This document shows, piece by piece, positions 1 to 9,068 of a stretch of DNA of 13,994 bases. The notes beneath the pieces were generated by a model, which saw only the letters and a list, made by a program, of their open reading frames with translations, did not search any database and had not been told where the DNA came from. The stretch is from CAVUAF01 sp963739375 (GTDB lineage: Bacteria; Acidobacteriota; Terriglobia; Terriglobales; Acidobacteriaceae), in NCBI GenBank assembly GCA_963739375.1, contig CAVUAF010000002.1, positions 1 to 13,994 on the forward strand, given 5' to 3'. Within the stretch, counting starts at the first letter, position 1. Each line of letters begins with the position of its first letter. The translations under genes and the position numbers were made by a program.

Positions 1-978
1 GGGATGGTTCAGGTCAATCGCCAGCACGCGGCCATTGGGCGCGTTCCAGTTGGTCTCGACGTAAAGGGTGTCGCCGGCGCTGCGATCGTTGAAGCGCGCC
101 TTGATGTCGTTGACGATGGGCTGAATCGGGCCGCCCGCCTTGAGGTCCTGGTAATAAATCTCGCTGTGGTCGCCGGAAGAGCCGTGGGCCACGCGGATCA
201 GCAGCCAGCGGCCGTCTTCGGTGACCCGCGGGCTGATGCTGATCTGCCGGCCATAGCCGTCGCCGAAAATCTGCTGGTCGTCTTTCTGCTCGCTGCCCAT
301 GCGGTGCACGCGCACTCGCGGGCCCTCGGGCGTCTGGATACCGTAGTAGAGCGTACTTTTATCCGGGGTGAGCGACAGCCCGGAGTAGCGCGCCCGCGCC
401 AGCTTGTCGCCCAGGTCGGCGCGCTGGCCGACGTCGAAGAAGTGGACTTCCACTTCATCGGCCCCGCCCAGGCGAATGCCGTAGAGCAGGGTTGTGCCGT
501 CCAGGCTGACGCCATTGATGCCGACGCTGGTGGTGTGGTCGGCGCTGAGCCCGTGCGGGTCGATCAGGACTTCGTCTTTGCCTCCCAGCCCCTGCTTCAT
601 GTGGATGACGGTGAGGTCCTGGTCGGCGCGGCGGGCGCCGAAAAAGTAGCGCCCCTTGCGCTCCGTGGGCGCACCCATCACATCCACCTTCATCAGTTCG
701 GTCAGGCGCTTCTGGATGGCGGCCCGCAACGGCAGCTCGGCGAGAAAGCGGCGGCTGTAGGCGTTCTGCGCGTCGATCCAGGCGCGCGTCTCGGGCGCAT
801 TCTGGTCCTCGAGCCAGCGGTAAGGATCGGCAATGGCCACGCCGTGCAAGGTTTCGGTGACGTTGCCGCGCCGGGTCGGCGGCGGGGTGGGCTTGGCAGA
901 ATCGGCGGCCAGCGCCGCGAGCACGAGTGCGAACAGCAGGGAAGGCGCCAGCCAGGCGCGGGGGAAGCGCGGTTTCAT
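1..978 (-). CDS. Prolyl oligopeptidase family (S9) serine peptidase, N-terminal part
   Basis: The reading frame is open from an ATG at 978 to the window edge, giving 326 residues, and the gene continues outside the window. Residues 1-25 form a signal peptide (basic start, then an Ala/Leu-rich core), so the enzyme is probably exported. The hallmark DPYRWLED motif of S9A prolyl oligopeptidases lies near residues 51-58, followed by an alpha-helical lead-in and beta-propeller repeats. The propeller strands include DGTTLLYGI, FFDVGQ and DKSTLYYGIQTPEG. The Ser/Asp/His catalytic domain lies beyond the window, so activity cannot be judged. A strong Shine-Dalgarno (GAGGTGA) sits 5 bases before the ATG. 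The family cleaves short peptides after proline or related residues. The gene follows hppA on the same strand after a 158-base gap that holds its own promoter, so it need not be co-transcribed. Confident for family, not for substrate. Confidence 0.93.
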   Translation of the reverse strand, partial: MKPRFPRAWLAPSLLFALVLAALAADSAKPTPPPTRRGNVTETLHGVAIADPYRWLEDQNAPETRAWIDAQNAYSRRFLAELPLRAAIQKRLTELMKVDVMGAPTERKGRYFFGARRADQDLTVIHMKQGLGGKDEVLIDPHGLSADHTTSVGINGVSLDGTTLLYGIRLGGADEVEVHFFDVGQRADLGDKLARARYSGLSLTPDKSTLYYGIQTPEGPRVRVHRMGSEQKDDQQIFGDGYGRQISISPRVTEDGRWLLIRVAHGSSGDHSEIYYQDLKAGGPIQPIVNDIKARFNDRSAGDTLYVETNWNAPNGRVLAIDLNHP

Positions 979-1002
979 GATTCACCTCAAGGAGATCGGC
1001 GG

Positions 1003-1032
1003 ATTATGTTGTGCGCAGGCGTGGAGTGTCAA
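1003..1032 (-). promoter_or_regulatory. Sigma70-type promoter of the S9 peptidase gene
   Basis: Reading the minus strand, a perfect TTGACA (1032-1027) is followed after 18 bases by CATAAT (1008-1003). The predicted start of transcription is near 996, giving a leader of about 18 nt that contains the Shine-Dalgarno. The -35 lies in CGCGTTGACAC, identical over 11 bases to the -35 region of the M16 operon promoter. Confidence 0.65.
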
Positions 1033-1037
1033 CGCGC

Positions 1038-1121
1038 TCAGTCCACCGGGGCCAGCCCGGGGTCTCGCCACTCGGCGAACATCGCCAGCGTGCCCAGGCT
1101 GAAGACGAGGAGCGCCACCAC
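1038..1121 (-). CDS. Possible 27-residue single-pass membrane peptide downstream of hppA
   Basis: A GTG at 1121 opens a short frame ending in TGA at 1040-1038. It encodes a hydrophobic helix (VVALLVFSLGTLAMF) followed by an acidic/proline tail (AEWRDPGLAPVD). GGAAAG just upstream is a weak Shine-Dalgarno, and the frame begins 15 bases after the hppA stop. It is in the same register as the end of hppA. It could therefore instead be the true hppA C-terminus if the stop at 1139-1137 results from another sequence error, since hppA is full of them. I do not recognise the peptide as a family. Low confidence as an independent gene. Confidence 0.3.
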   Translation of the reverse strand: MVALLVFSLGTLAMFAEWRDPGLAPVD

Positions 1122-1136
1122 CGTCTTTCCCGCCGC

Positions 1137-3664
<2,528 letters not shown>

Positions 3665-3885
3665 AGTGTTTCCTCCAGTACCCACAACACGCAAGGGAAC
3701 AGGTCCCGGGCACGCACGTGCGTAGCCAGGCCGTAGACCAGAATTCCATCCCCGCGAGCGCGCTTCCACGACAATGTAGGAGAGACGCTTGGCCGCGCTT
3801 CGGCCCGCAGGTTGCCGCTGCGGGAACCGGGAGGTCGGGGATTCCGCTTCCACCAGACACTAATGGAAAGGAGAAGCGAAGGGGG
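3665..3885 (-). promoter_or_regulatory. Long structured 5' leader of hppA
   Basis: About 215 bases separate the predicted hppA transcription start (near 3879) from its ATG. Two adjacent GC-rich hairpins lie at 3791-3805 (GGCCG/CGGCC) and 3804-3824 (CCCGCAG/CTGCGGG, 7 perfect pairs, 7-base loop). They share two bases, so only one can be complete at a time. A 12-base palindrome, ACGCACGTGCGT, is at 3712-3723. No T-run follows either hairpin, so these are not simple terminators. I do not recognise a known riboswitch or tRNA here. Confidence 0.3.
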
Positions 3886-3915
3886 ATTTTATCGCATGGC
3901 CGAAAACCCGGTCAA
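3886..3915 (-). promoter_or_regulatory. Sigma70-type promoter of hppA
   Basis: On the minus strand TTGACC (3915-3910) is followed after 18 bases by TAAAAT (3891-3886), each one mismatch from consensus. The -35 overlaps a short direct repeat, AAACCCGG, at 3904-3911 and 3914-3921. Prediction from sequence only. Confidence 0.5.
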
Positions 3916-3987
3916 ACCCGGGAACTACGGTGGCAAGTCACCGTTTGCGCTCGCCTGACCTGTCGCCGTGGTCGCCCCAGCAGCCGG

Positions 3988-3993
3988 TATCAT
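3988..3993 (+). promoter_or_regulatory. Candidate -10 element, leaderless HAD gene
   Basis: TATCAT ends 6 bases before the GTG start at 4000, so transcription would begin at or next to the start codon. No good -35 is seen 16-18 bases upstream. Confidence 0.3.
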
Positions 3994-3999
3994 GAGCGG

Positions 4000-4680
4000 G
4001 TGGCCGAGCTGAAAACCATCTTCTTCGATGCCGGCAACACCCTGGTCTTCGCCGACACAGCGCGGACGCTGGCGCCCTTGCATGAAGCGGGGGTCGTGCC
4101 CACGCGCCAGCAGCTGCACGCCGCGGAGCGCGGCGCGCGCCGGCAACGCGACGCGGCCGCGGCCCACGGCGCTCGCCTCGCTGACGAGCAGTACTGGCAG
4201 ATCTACTACCGCGCCCTGCTCGCCGAGTTGCGCCTGCACCCGGCAGACCTGCTGGACCCGCTGGTGCGGGCCACGCGGCACTCGGCCAACTGGGAATGCG
4301 TCCCGCCGGGCACGCGCGCGGCGCTGCTGCGGCTGAAGCAGCGCTTCCGCCTGGGCGTCATCAGCAACTCCGACGGCAGGATGGCCGACCTCATCGCGCG
4401 GGTGGGGCTCGGCGACTGCTTTGACGACGTCACCGATTCCGGCAGCGTTGGGTTCGAGAAGCCCGATCCGCGCATCTTCCAGGCCGCCCTGCGCAGCCTG
4501 GGTGCCGCCCCGGGGGAGAGCGCGTACATCGGCGACGTCTATTCCATCGATTACCTGGGCGCGATTGGCGCGGGCATGCAGGCGATCCTGTTCGACGTAT
4601 GCGGCGCCTATCGCGGCCGCGAGCTCCCCCGCGTGGAGAGCCTGGACGACTTGCTGGCGCAGTTGCTTGCGGCGCCGTGA
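4000..4680 (+). CDS. HAD-superfamily (subfamily IA) hydrolase
   Basis: Encodes a 226-residue cytosolic HAD-fold protein of usual length for subfamily IA. Motif I is FFDAGNT with the nucleophile Asp10. Motif II is VISNSDG (Ser122). Motif III is Lys154 in FEKPDPRIF, and motif IV is IGDVYSID (Asp179, Asp184). Residues ~20-100 form the helical cap. The usual second Asp two residues after the nucleophile is Gly12, as in the DAGGT-type HAD proteins related to REG-2/HDHD3, so the chemistry may differ from a standard phosphatase. The GTG start at 4000 is chosen because it begins directly before the fold. The frame stays open further upstream, but that part reads as non-coding. There is no Shine-Dalgarno; TATCAT lies 6 bases before the GTG, which suggests a leaderless message. 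The gene converges on the PEBP gene, whose end is 10 bases away. Substrate unknown. Confidence 0.85.
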   Translation: MAELKTIFFDAGNTLVFADTARTLAPLHEAGVVPTRQQLHAAERGARRQRDAAAAHGARLADEQYWQIYYRALLAELRLHPADLLDPLVRATRHSANWECVPPGTRAALLRLKQRFRLGVISNSDGRMADLIARVGLGDCFDDVTDSGSVGFEKPDPRIFQAALRSLGAAPGESAYIGDVYSIDYLGAIGAGMQAILFDVCGAYRGRELPRVESLDDLLAQLLAAP

Positions 4681-4690
4681 AGCGCTCAGG

Positions 4691-5305
4691 TCACGATCGC
4701 GACCGGCCGTAGGTCCCCACCAGTTCCGCGATGCCGAGAATCTTCCCCCGCATTGCCGCCAGCAGTTCTTCCTTCGATGCGCCCGCGCGCACGCTGACCG
4801 TCTGGCTGAGCGCATACAGCCGGAAGGAGTAATGGTGCGGCTTGCCGGGAGGCGGACACGGCCCGCCATACCCCATCCTGCCGAAGCCGTTGCGTCCCTG
4901 CTGCGCGCCGCCGGCGGATTTTTCGCTGGGCGTGACGCCCGGCGGGAGCGCGGCAGCGTCGGCCGGAATGTCCCACATCACCCAGTGAGTAAACGTCCCG
5001 GAAGGTGCGTCGGGGTCATCCATGATGAGGGCAAAGCTCCTGGCGCCCGGGGGCGCCCCCTGCCAGCTCAGCGCCGGCGATTGGTCGGCGCCGTCGCAGG
5101 TGAAGGTCTTCGGGATGGGTTGCTGGGGGTTGAACGCGGCACTACTGAGAATGAAAGCCATGGGACCTCCTGCCACCGGCGCCGCAGGCGGCGTGCGGGT
5201 CTGCGCGGCGATGGCGCATGCCAGCAGCAACGCCGTGCAGACCACTGCCAAGGGCGGCGTACTGCATCTTGGACGATTCACGCTGGAGGCGGATGCGCAA
5301 GCCAT
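4691..5305 (-). CDS. YbhB/YbcL-family Raf kinase inhibitor-like (PEBP) protein, exported
   Basis: Encodes 204 residues. The N-terminal ~35 residues form a signal peptide (core PLAVVCTALLLAC), with either signal peptidase I cleavage after AIAA or a loose lipobox LLAC at Cys30. The mature part is a phosphatidylethanolamine-binding-protein fold. It shows the DDPDAP block (96-101), HWVMWDIP (107-114), a GYGGPCPP block near 135-142, and HHYSFRLYAL. These blocks line the anion pocket in bacterial YbhB/YbcL proteins. The biological role of this bacterial family is poorly defined. The frame is open up to 5428, but the ATG at 5305 is preferred because it starts just before the signal peptide and 7 bases after a TATACT -10-like box. 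No Shine-Dalgarno is visible. Its 3' end faces the HAD gene; its 5' end is divergent from the permease. Confidence 0.87.
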   Translation of the reverse strand: MACASASSVNRPRCSTPPLAVVCTALLLACAIAAQTRTPPAAPVAGGPMAFILSSAAFNPQQPIPKTFTCDGADQSPALSWQGAPPGARSFALIMDDPDAPSGTFTHWVMWDIPADAAALPPGVTPSEKSAGGAQQGRNGFGRMGYGGPCPPPGKPHHYSFRLYALSQTVSVRAGASKEELLAAMRGKILGIAELVGTYGRSRS

Positions 5306-5312
5306 GCCGCAC

Positions 5313-5318
5313 AGTATA
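5313..5318 (-). promoter_or_regulatory. Candidate -10 element, leaderless PEBP gene
   Basis: On the minus strand TATACT lies 7 bases before the ATG at 5305, placing the transcript start at about the start codon. No clear -35 is present. Confidence 0.3.
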
Positions 5319-5386
5319 GCGGCGCCGGGAAGGCCAGCGCGCGCGGCAGCGAGGGCCAACGCCGGCAGCGCGCCGTGACATTTCGG

Positions 5387-5415
5387 TTGACGAGGCCGCG
5401 CGTTTTCCGTAGCGT
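5387..5415 (+). promoter_or_regulatory. Candidate promoter of the permease gene
   Basis: TTGACG (5387-5392), 17-base spacer, TAGCGT (5410-5415). The -35 is good and the -10 weak. The predicted start near 5422 would leave only ~5 bases before the ATG at 5427, with no Shine-Dalgarno. Confidence 0.4.
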
Positions 5416-5426
5416 CGCGTTCTCTC

Positions 5427-6782
5427 ATGTCCGCCTCGGCCGCGGTCCCGCTTGTGCAACCTCATCCCGAACGATTCCGCCACCTGAAACTCGGCGCCTT
5501 CGTGGCCGTTCTCTACGCCTACTGTGCCGCCGGCCCGTTCGGATTCGAGGAGATGATCTCGCTCTCCGGCCCGGGCATGGCACTGCTGTTCCTGCTGGTG
5601 ATCCCCTGGCTGTTCAGCTTTCCGGTGGCGCTGGTTACGGCGGAGCTGGCCAGCGCCATTCCCGTCGAAGGCGGCTTCTACCGCTGGACGCGGCTGGCGT
5701 TCGGCGATTTCCTCGGCTTCCAGTGCGGCTGGTGGAACTGGGTCGGGACGTTTCTGATGAACGGCGCCTATGCCGTGGTGCTCGCCGACTACACCGCGCA
5801 GTTTGCCCCCAGCGCAGCGCATGGGATGAGGCACTGGCTCACGGCGGTCGGATTTCTGCTGCTGGTGGCGGCGCTGAATGTGCGCGGCGTGCAGGTGGTG
5901 GGTCGCGTCACCGTGGTGCTGCTGCTCGCGTGCCTGGCGCCGGTCGCGGTATTCACCTGGATGGCGTTCACGCATGCGCACGCCAACCCCTTTGTGCCGC
6001 TTACCCCGCCGGGAAAGCCGTGGCGCGAGGTGTACGGCGTCGGCATGGCGCTGGGGCTGTGGCTTTACTCCGGGTACGAGCAACTCTCGACCAACATCGA
6101 GGAAGTCGAGGCGCCGGCGCGCAATTTCCCGCTGGGGCTGGCGATCATGGTGCCGCTGGCGATGCTGACCTTCGCGCTGCCCACCGCGGCCGCCATCGGC
6201 GCCAGCGACTGGCGCGCCTGGCAGACCAGCTACATGGTGGCCGTGGCGCGCGCCGTGGGCGGATGGCCGCTGGGCGTCGCCATGTTCGCCGCGGCCATGA
6301 TTTCGGTGCTGCTGGGACTGGAGAGCACGCTGCTCAGCTCCACCCGCCTGCCCTTCGCCATGGCCGAGGACGGCTACTTCCATCCGGCGCTGGCGCGGCT
6401 GCACCCCCGGTACCGCACTCCGGTGCACGCCATCGTGCTCTCGACCGCGATCTGCGCGGCCCTGGCGGTGTTTACCCTGGGGCAGTTGATCGCCATCTAC
6501 ACCTGGCTGCGCGTTTCCACTTCCGCGCTGACCCTGGTTTCCTGCTGGCGATTACGGCGGAGCGCGCCGGACATGCCGCGCCCCTTCCGCATTCCCGGAG
6601 GCACCCGCGCCCTGGCGGCGGTGATTTCCGTCCCCCTGCTGCTGTTTGCCTGGGCGCTCGTCAACAGCGACCGCAGCGCGCTGCGGTGGGGCCCCCTCTG
6701 CCTGGCCAGCGGACCGGTCGCGTTCCTGCTCGCGCGCCGGAAAGCCCCCAGCGCTGCCGGTCCGCCGCCACCCGCAAAATAG
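5427..6782 (+). CDS. APC-superfamily amino acid/polyamine permease
   Basis: Encodes a 451-residue inner-membrane transporter with about 12 hydrophobic segments, the usual APC length. The first helix carries AGPFGFEE (35-42), matching the substrate-binding unwound segment of LAT-like APC carriers. EGGFYRWTRLAFGDFLGFQ and GWWNWVGTFLMNGAYAV follow (81-117). The EEVEAPARNFPLG block (225-237) is the conserved loop after helix 6. The AGPFGFEE and GFQxGWxxW patterns resemble the polyamine-uptake (PUT/LAT) branch known from plants, so cationic amino acid or polyamine uptake is a reasonable inference; the sequence alone does not fix the substrate. The C-terminus is a Pro/Ala-rich cytosolic tail. The ATG is nearly leaderless. 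The stop at 6780-6782 is 3 bases from the end of the convergent M16 operon. Confidence 0.9.
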   Translation: MSASAAVPLVQPHPERFRHLKLGAFVAVLYAYCAAGPFGFEEMISLSGPGMALLFLLVIPWLFSFPVALVTAELASAIPVEGGFYRWTRLAFGDFLGFQCGWWNWVGTFLMNGAYAVVLADYTAQFAPSAAHGMRHWLTAVGFLLLVAALNVRGVQVVGRVTVVLLLACLAPVAVFTWMAFTHAHANPFVPLTPPGKPWREVYGVGMALGLWLYSGYEQLSTNIEEVEAPARNFPLGLAIMVPLAMLTFALPTAAAIGASDWRAWQTSYMVAVARAVGGWPLGVAMFAAAMISVLLGLESTLLSSTRLPFAMAEDGYFHPALARLHPRYRTPVHAIVLSTAICAALAVFTLGQLIAIYTWLRVSTSALTLVSCWRLRRSAPDMPRPFRIPGGTRALAAVISVPLLLFAWALVNSDRSALRWGPLCLASGPVAFLLARRKAPSAAGPPPPAK

Positions 6783-6785
6783 GGC

Positions 6786-9068
6786 CTACGGCGCCTTCGG
6801 CGGCTCCGGCTTCTCGAACAGCTTGGGATCGACGGCCGGGTTGATCTCGGTGGTCTGCACGCTCGTCTTCCCCATCTGCTCGCCGTTCTCGAACTGGGTG
6901 ATGGAATGAGGCACGTTGATTCCCTCCACCAGCTTCCAGTCGGCGAACTCGGAGGCCGCCTGCACCGGCCCCTGCGGTCCCATGTCCTGCGCTTCCGACT
7001 TGAGCAAGCGGCCGCTCGCCGGGTCAATCCACCAGCGCACCTGGGAGCCTTCGACATCGAGCGCGAGCACTTGCGCTTCGATGTCGCCGACTTTCTCGGT
7101 GCCGGAGAGCCCGACTTTGACCTTGCCGGGGTCGCCGGCGTTCCTGCCCACGTAGATGTAAACAATGTCGAGCTGAATGGAGTGGAGCGTGCTCTGCCGC
7201 GCGGAAGCGGGCAGGTCGCGCGACCGCGGGCCCATCGCCTGGTAGGCAGCTCCGGGTCCCACCACCGTGGTCATGGGGCCCATCGGAGTCTGGACGACGG
7301 TGCGGGCCTGGTCCGGGAAGACCAGCAGGTACTCGATAGTGAGTGGAATTTCCTGGCCCTGTATTTTGCGCACCGTGTTGACGGTTTGCTTGACCGCTCT
7401 AATGTCACGCAACTTGGCCTCGCCGCCGAGGAAGTTCACCACCTTGGCCAGTGCGGCGCGGGCTTCGGGCGTGTTCATAGCGGGCGCGGGGACAGCACTG
7501 CCCCCGCCGCCGGCACTCTTGCCGCCGGGTGGGGGAATGGTGATGTCGAGTTCCTTGACCTGCCCGAGGGTGGCGAGCGGCTTGTCGAAGGCCTCTTTCT
7601 TGCCCACGACGACCAGCGCGAGCTGCTCGGGGTGGACGTACTTCTGCGCGACGCGCGCCACGTCGGCGAGGGTCACCTTGTCGATGCCGGCGCGATACTT
7701 CTCGACGAAATCAACCGGATAGCCGAAAAACTCCAGCGTCATGCGCTCGGCCATGAGTTTGTCCTTCGAGTCGTAGCGGAAGACGAAGGAGTTGAGAATG
7801 GAATCCTTGGCCCGCTTCAAGTCGGCCACCGTGGCCGGCTCCTTGTCGAGATTCGCGACCACCTTGCGCATGGCCTCGATGGCCTGCACCGTGGATTCGC
7901 TCTTGGTGCCGACGCGCAGGGTGAAGAGCCCGGGATGATCGTAGGGCGCGGAGATGGAGCCGCCGGCGGCGTAGGCGAGACCCAACTGCGTGCGCAGTAC
8001 GTTGGTGAAGCGGGCGGAAAAGCCGCCGCTGAAGAAGATCTCGTCCATTACATCCACGGCGTAGAGGTCGGGATTGTTGCGCTGGATGCCGAGATGCACC
8101 ATGCGGATCTCGGACTGGTTGACGTCGCTCTTCTCGGCGAAGTAGATGCCGGGCTTGGGTCCGGGGAACTGGAGCCGGGGCGCCACGTACGCCGGGCCTT
8201 TGGGCCAGGATTCAAACGCCTGGCGCAGGGCGGCCTCCATGCGCGCCGGGTCGAAGTCGCCCACCACCCCGATAATGATGTTGTTGGGCTGCAGGTGGCG
8301 CTGGTGGAAGTCCACCAGGTCCTGGCGGGTGACCGCGGCGACGTTGTCGTACTCCATGACGCGGCCGTAGGGATGGTCTTCGCCGTACGCGACCTTGGCG
8401 GTCTCGCGGCCGATCACCGAGCCGAGGTCATCGTTGCGGTGGGAGATGACGCCGTTCAACTGGGTCTTGATGAGCGCAATCTTGTCTTCGCGGAAGGCGG
8501 GGTTGCGCAGCAGATCGACGGCGAGCTTGAAAACGTCGTCGAAGTCATTCTTGAGGCACGACCAGGAGAGCGAGGTCGAATCCGAGCCGCCGCTGGCGGT
8601 GACGGAGGCGGCGCGCGCTTCCAGGAACTCGTCCATCTGGTCGCCGGTCAGGCTCTGGGTGCCGCCCAGGCGCCAGACCTGGCCGTACAGGCTCATCAGG
8701 GCGTTCTTGGCCTTCGGCACCTCGGTGTCGCCGCCGCGGATGCGCAGTGTGCCGTCGATGAGGGGCAGCTCGTGATCTTCCTGCAGGAAGATCACCATGC
8801 CGTTGGCCAGCTCGATGCGCTTCGGCTTCTGCGGGTTGAAGGGCGGCAGGGGCGCGATGGGGATCTGCTTCCAGCTGGCCGGCACGCCGGTCGAGGGCGG
8901 CGTAGCGCCCGCCGCGGGTTTGGGCGCAGGCTTGGGGGCCTGCGCGAAGAGGGAAGAGCACAGGAGCAGGAAAACCAAACCCGAGATCCTGCGACGTGGC
9001 GTCGGTCGTGCGCTGTGGGGGACGCCCTTCGCCTCGGTCGGGGTGACAATTCTCAGTGCGGAGTTCAT
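6786..9068 (-). CDS. M16 peptidase subunit without HxxEH, fused to a C-terminal LolA-like domain
   Basis: Encodes 760 residues. After a signal peptide (RRRISGLVFLLLCSSLFA, about 27-43) and a Pro/Ala linker come the two M16 half-domains (~80-290 and ~300-510). Where active M16 enzymes have HxxEH this protein reads NALMSLYGQ (122-130), so it cannot bind the catalytic zinc. It keeps the second-domain pair Arg359 and Tyr366 (LRTQLGLAY), which in heterodimeric M16 proteases completes the partner's active site. After a Gly-rich linker (~515-530), residues ~533-755 form an extra beta-rich domain. Phrases such as VKQTVNTVRKIQGQEIPLTI and WWIDPASGRLLKSEA resemble LolA/LolB-type lipoprotein-carrier folds (inference). 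The ATG overlaps the stop of the upstream M16 gene as ATGA, so the two are translationally coupled. It probably acts in the periplasm or envelope as the non-catalytic half of a protease. Confidence 0.88.
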   Translation of the reverse strand: MNSALRIVTPTEAKGVPHSARPTPRRRISGLVFLLLCSSLFAQAPKPAPKPAAGATPPSTGVPASWKQIPIAPLPPFNPQKPKRIELANGMVIFLQEDHELPLIDGTLRIRGGDTEVPKAKNALMSLYGQVWRLGGTQSLTGDQMDEFLEARAASVTASGGSDSTSLSWSCLKNDFDDVFKLAVDLLRNPAFREDKIALIKTQLNGVISHRNDDLGSVIGRETAKVAYGEDHPYGRVMEYDNVAAVTRQDLVDFHQRHLQPNNIIIGVVGDFDPARMEAALRQAFESWPKGPAYVAPRLQFPGPKPGIYFAEKSDVNQSEIRMVHLGIQRNNPDLYAVDVMDEIFFSGGFSARFTNVLRTQLGLAYAAGGSISAPYDHPGLFTLRVGTKSESTVQAIEAMRKVVANLDKEPATVADLKRAKDSILNSFVFRYDSKDKLMAERMTLEFFGYPVDFVEKYRAGIDKVTLADVARVAQKYVHPEQLALVVVGKKEAFDKPLATLGQVKELDITIPPPGGKSAGGGGSAVPAPAMNTPEARAALAKVVNFLGGEAKLRDIRAVKQTVNTVRKIQGQEIPLTIEYLLVFPDQARTVVQTPMGPMTTVVGPGAAYQAMGPRSRDLPASARQSTLHSIQLDIVYIYVGRNAGDPGKVKVGLSGTEKVGDIEAQVLALDVEGSQVRWWIDPASGRLLKSEAQDMGPQGPVQAASEFADWKLVEGINVPHSITQFENGEQMGKTSVQTTEINPAVDPKLFEKPEPPKAP

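Noticed and set aside
3665..3853. Upstream extension of the hppA frame to 3853
   Set aside because: The added residues are Arg-rich and featureless, and a clear Shine-Dalgarno precedes the ATG at 3664.
3770..3860. Possible tRNA in the hppA leader
   Set aside because: The hairpins do not form a cloverleaf and there is no GTTCRA-type T-loop or CCA-compatible acceptor.
4421..6844. 807-residue plus-strand frame running through HAD, PEBP and permease genes
   Set aside because: Spans three genes with family motifs in other frames; translation is Arg/Ala-rich and featureless.
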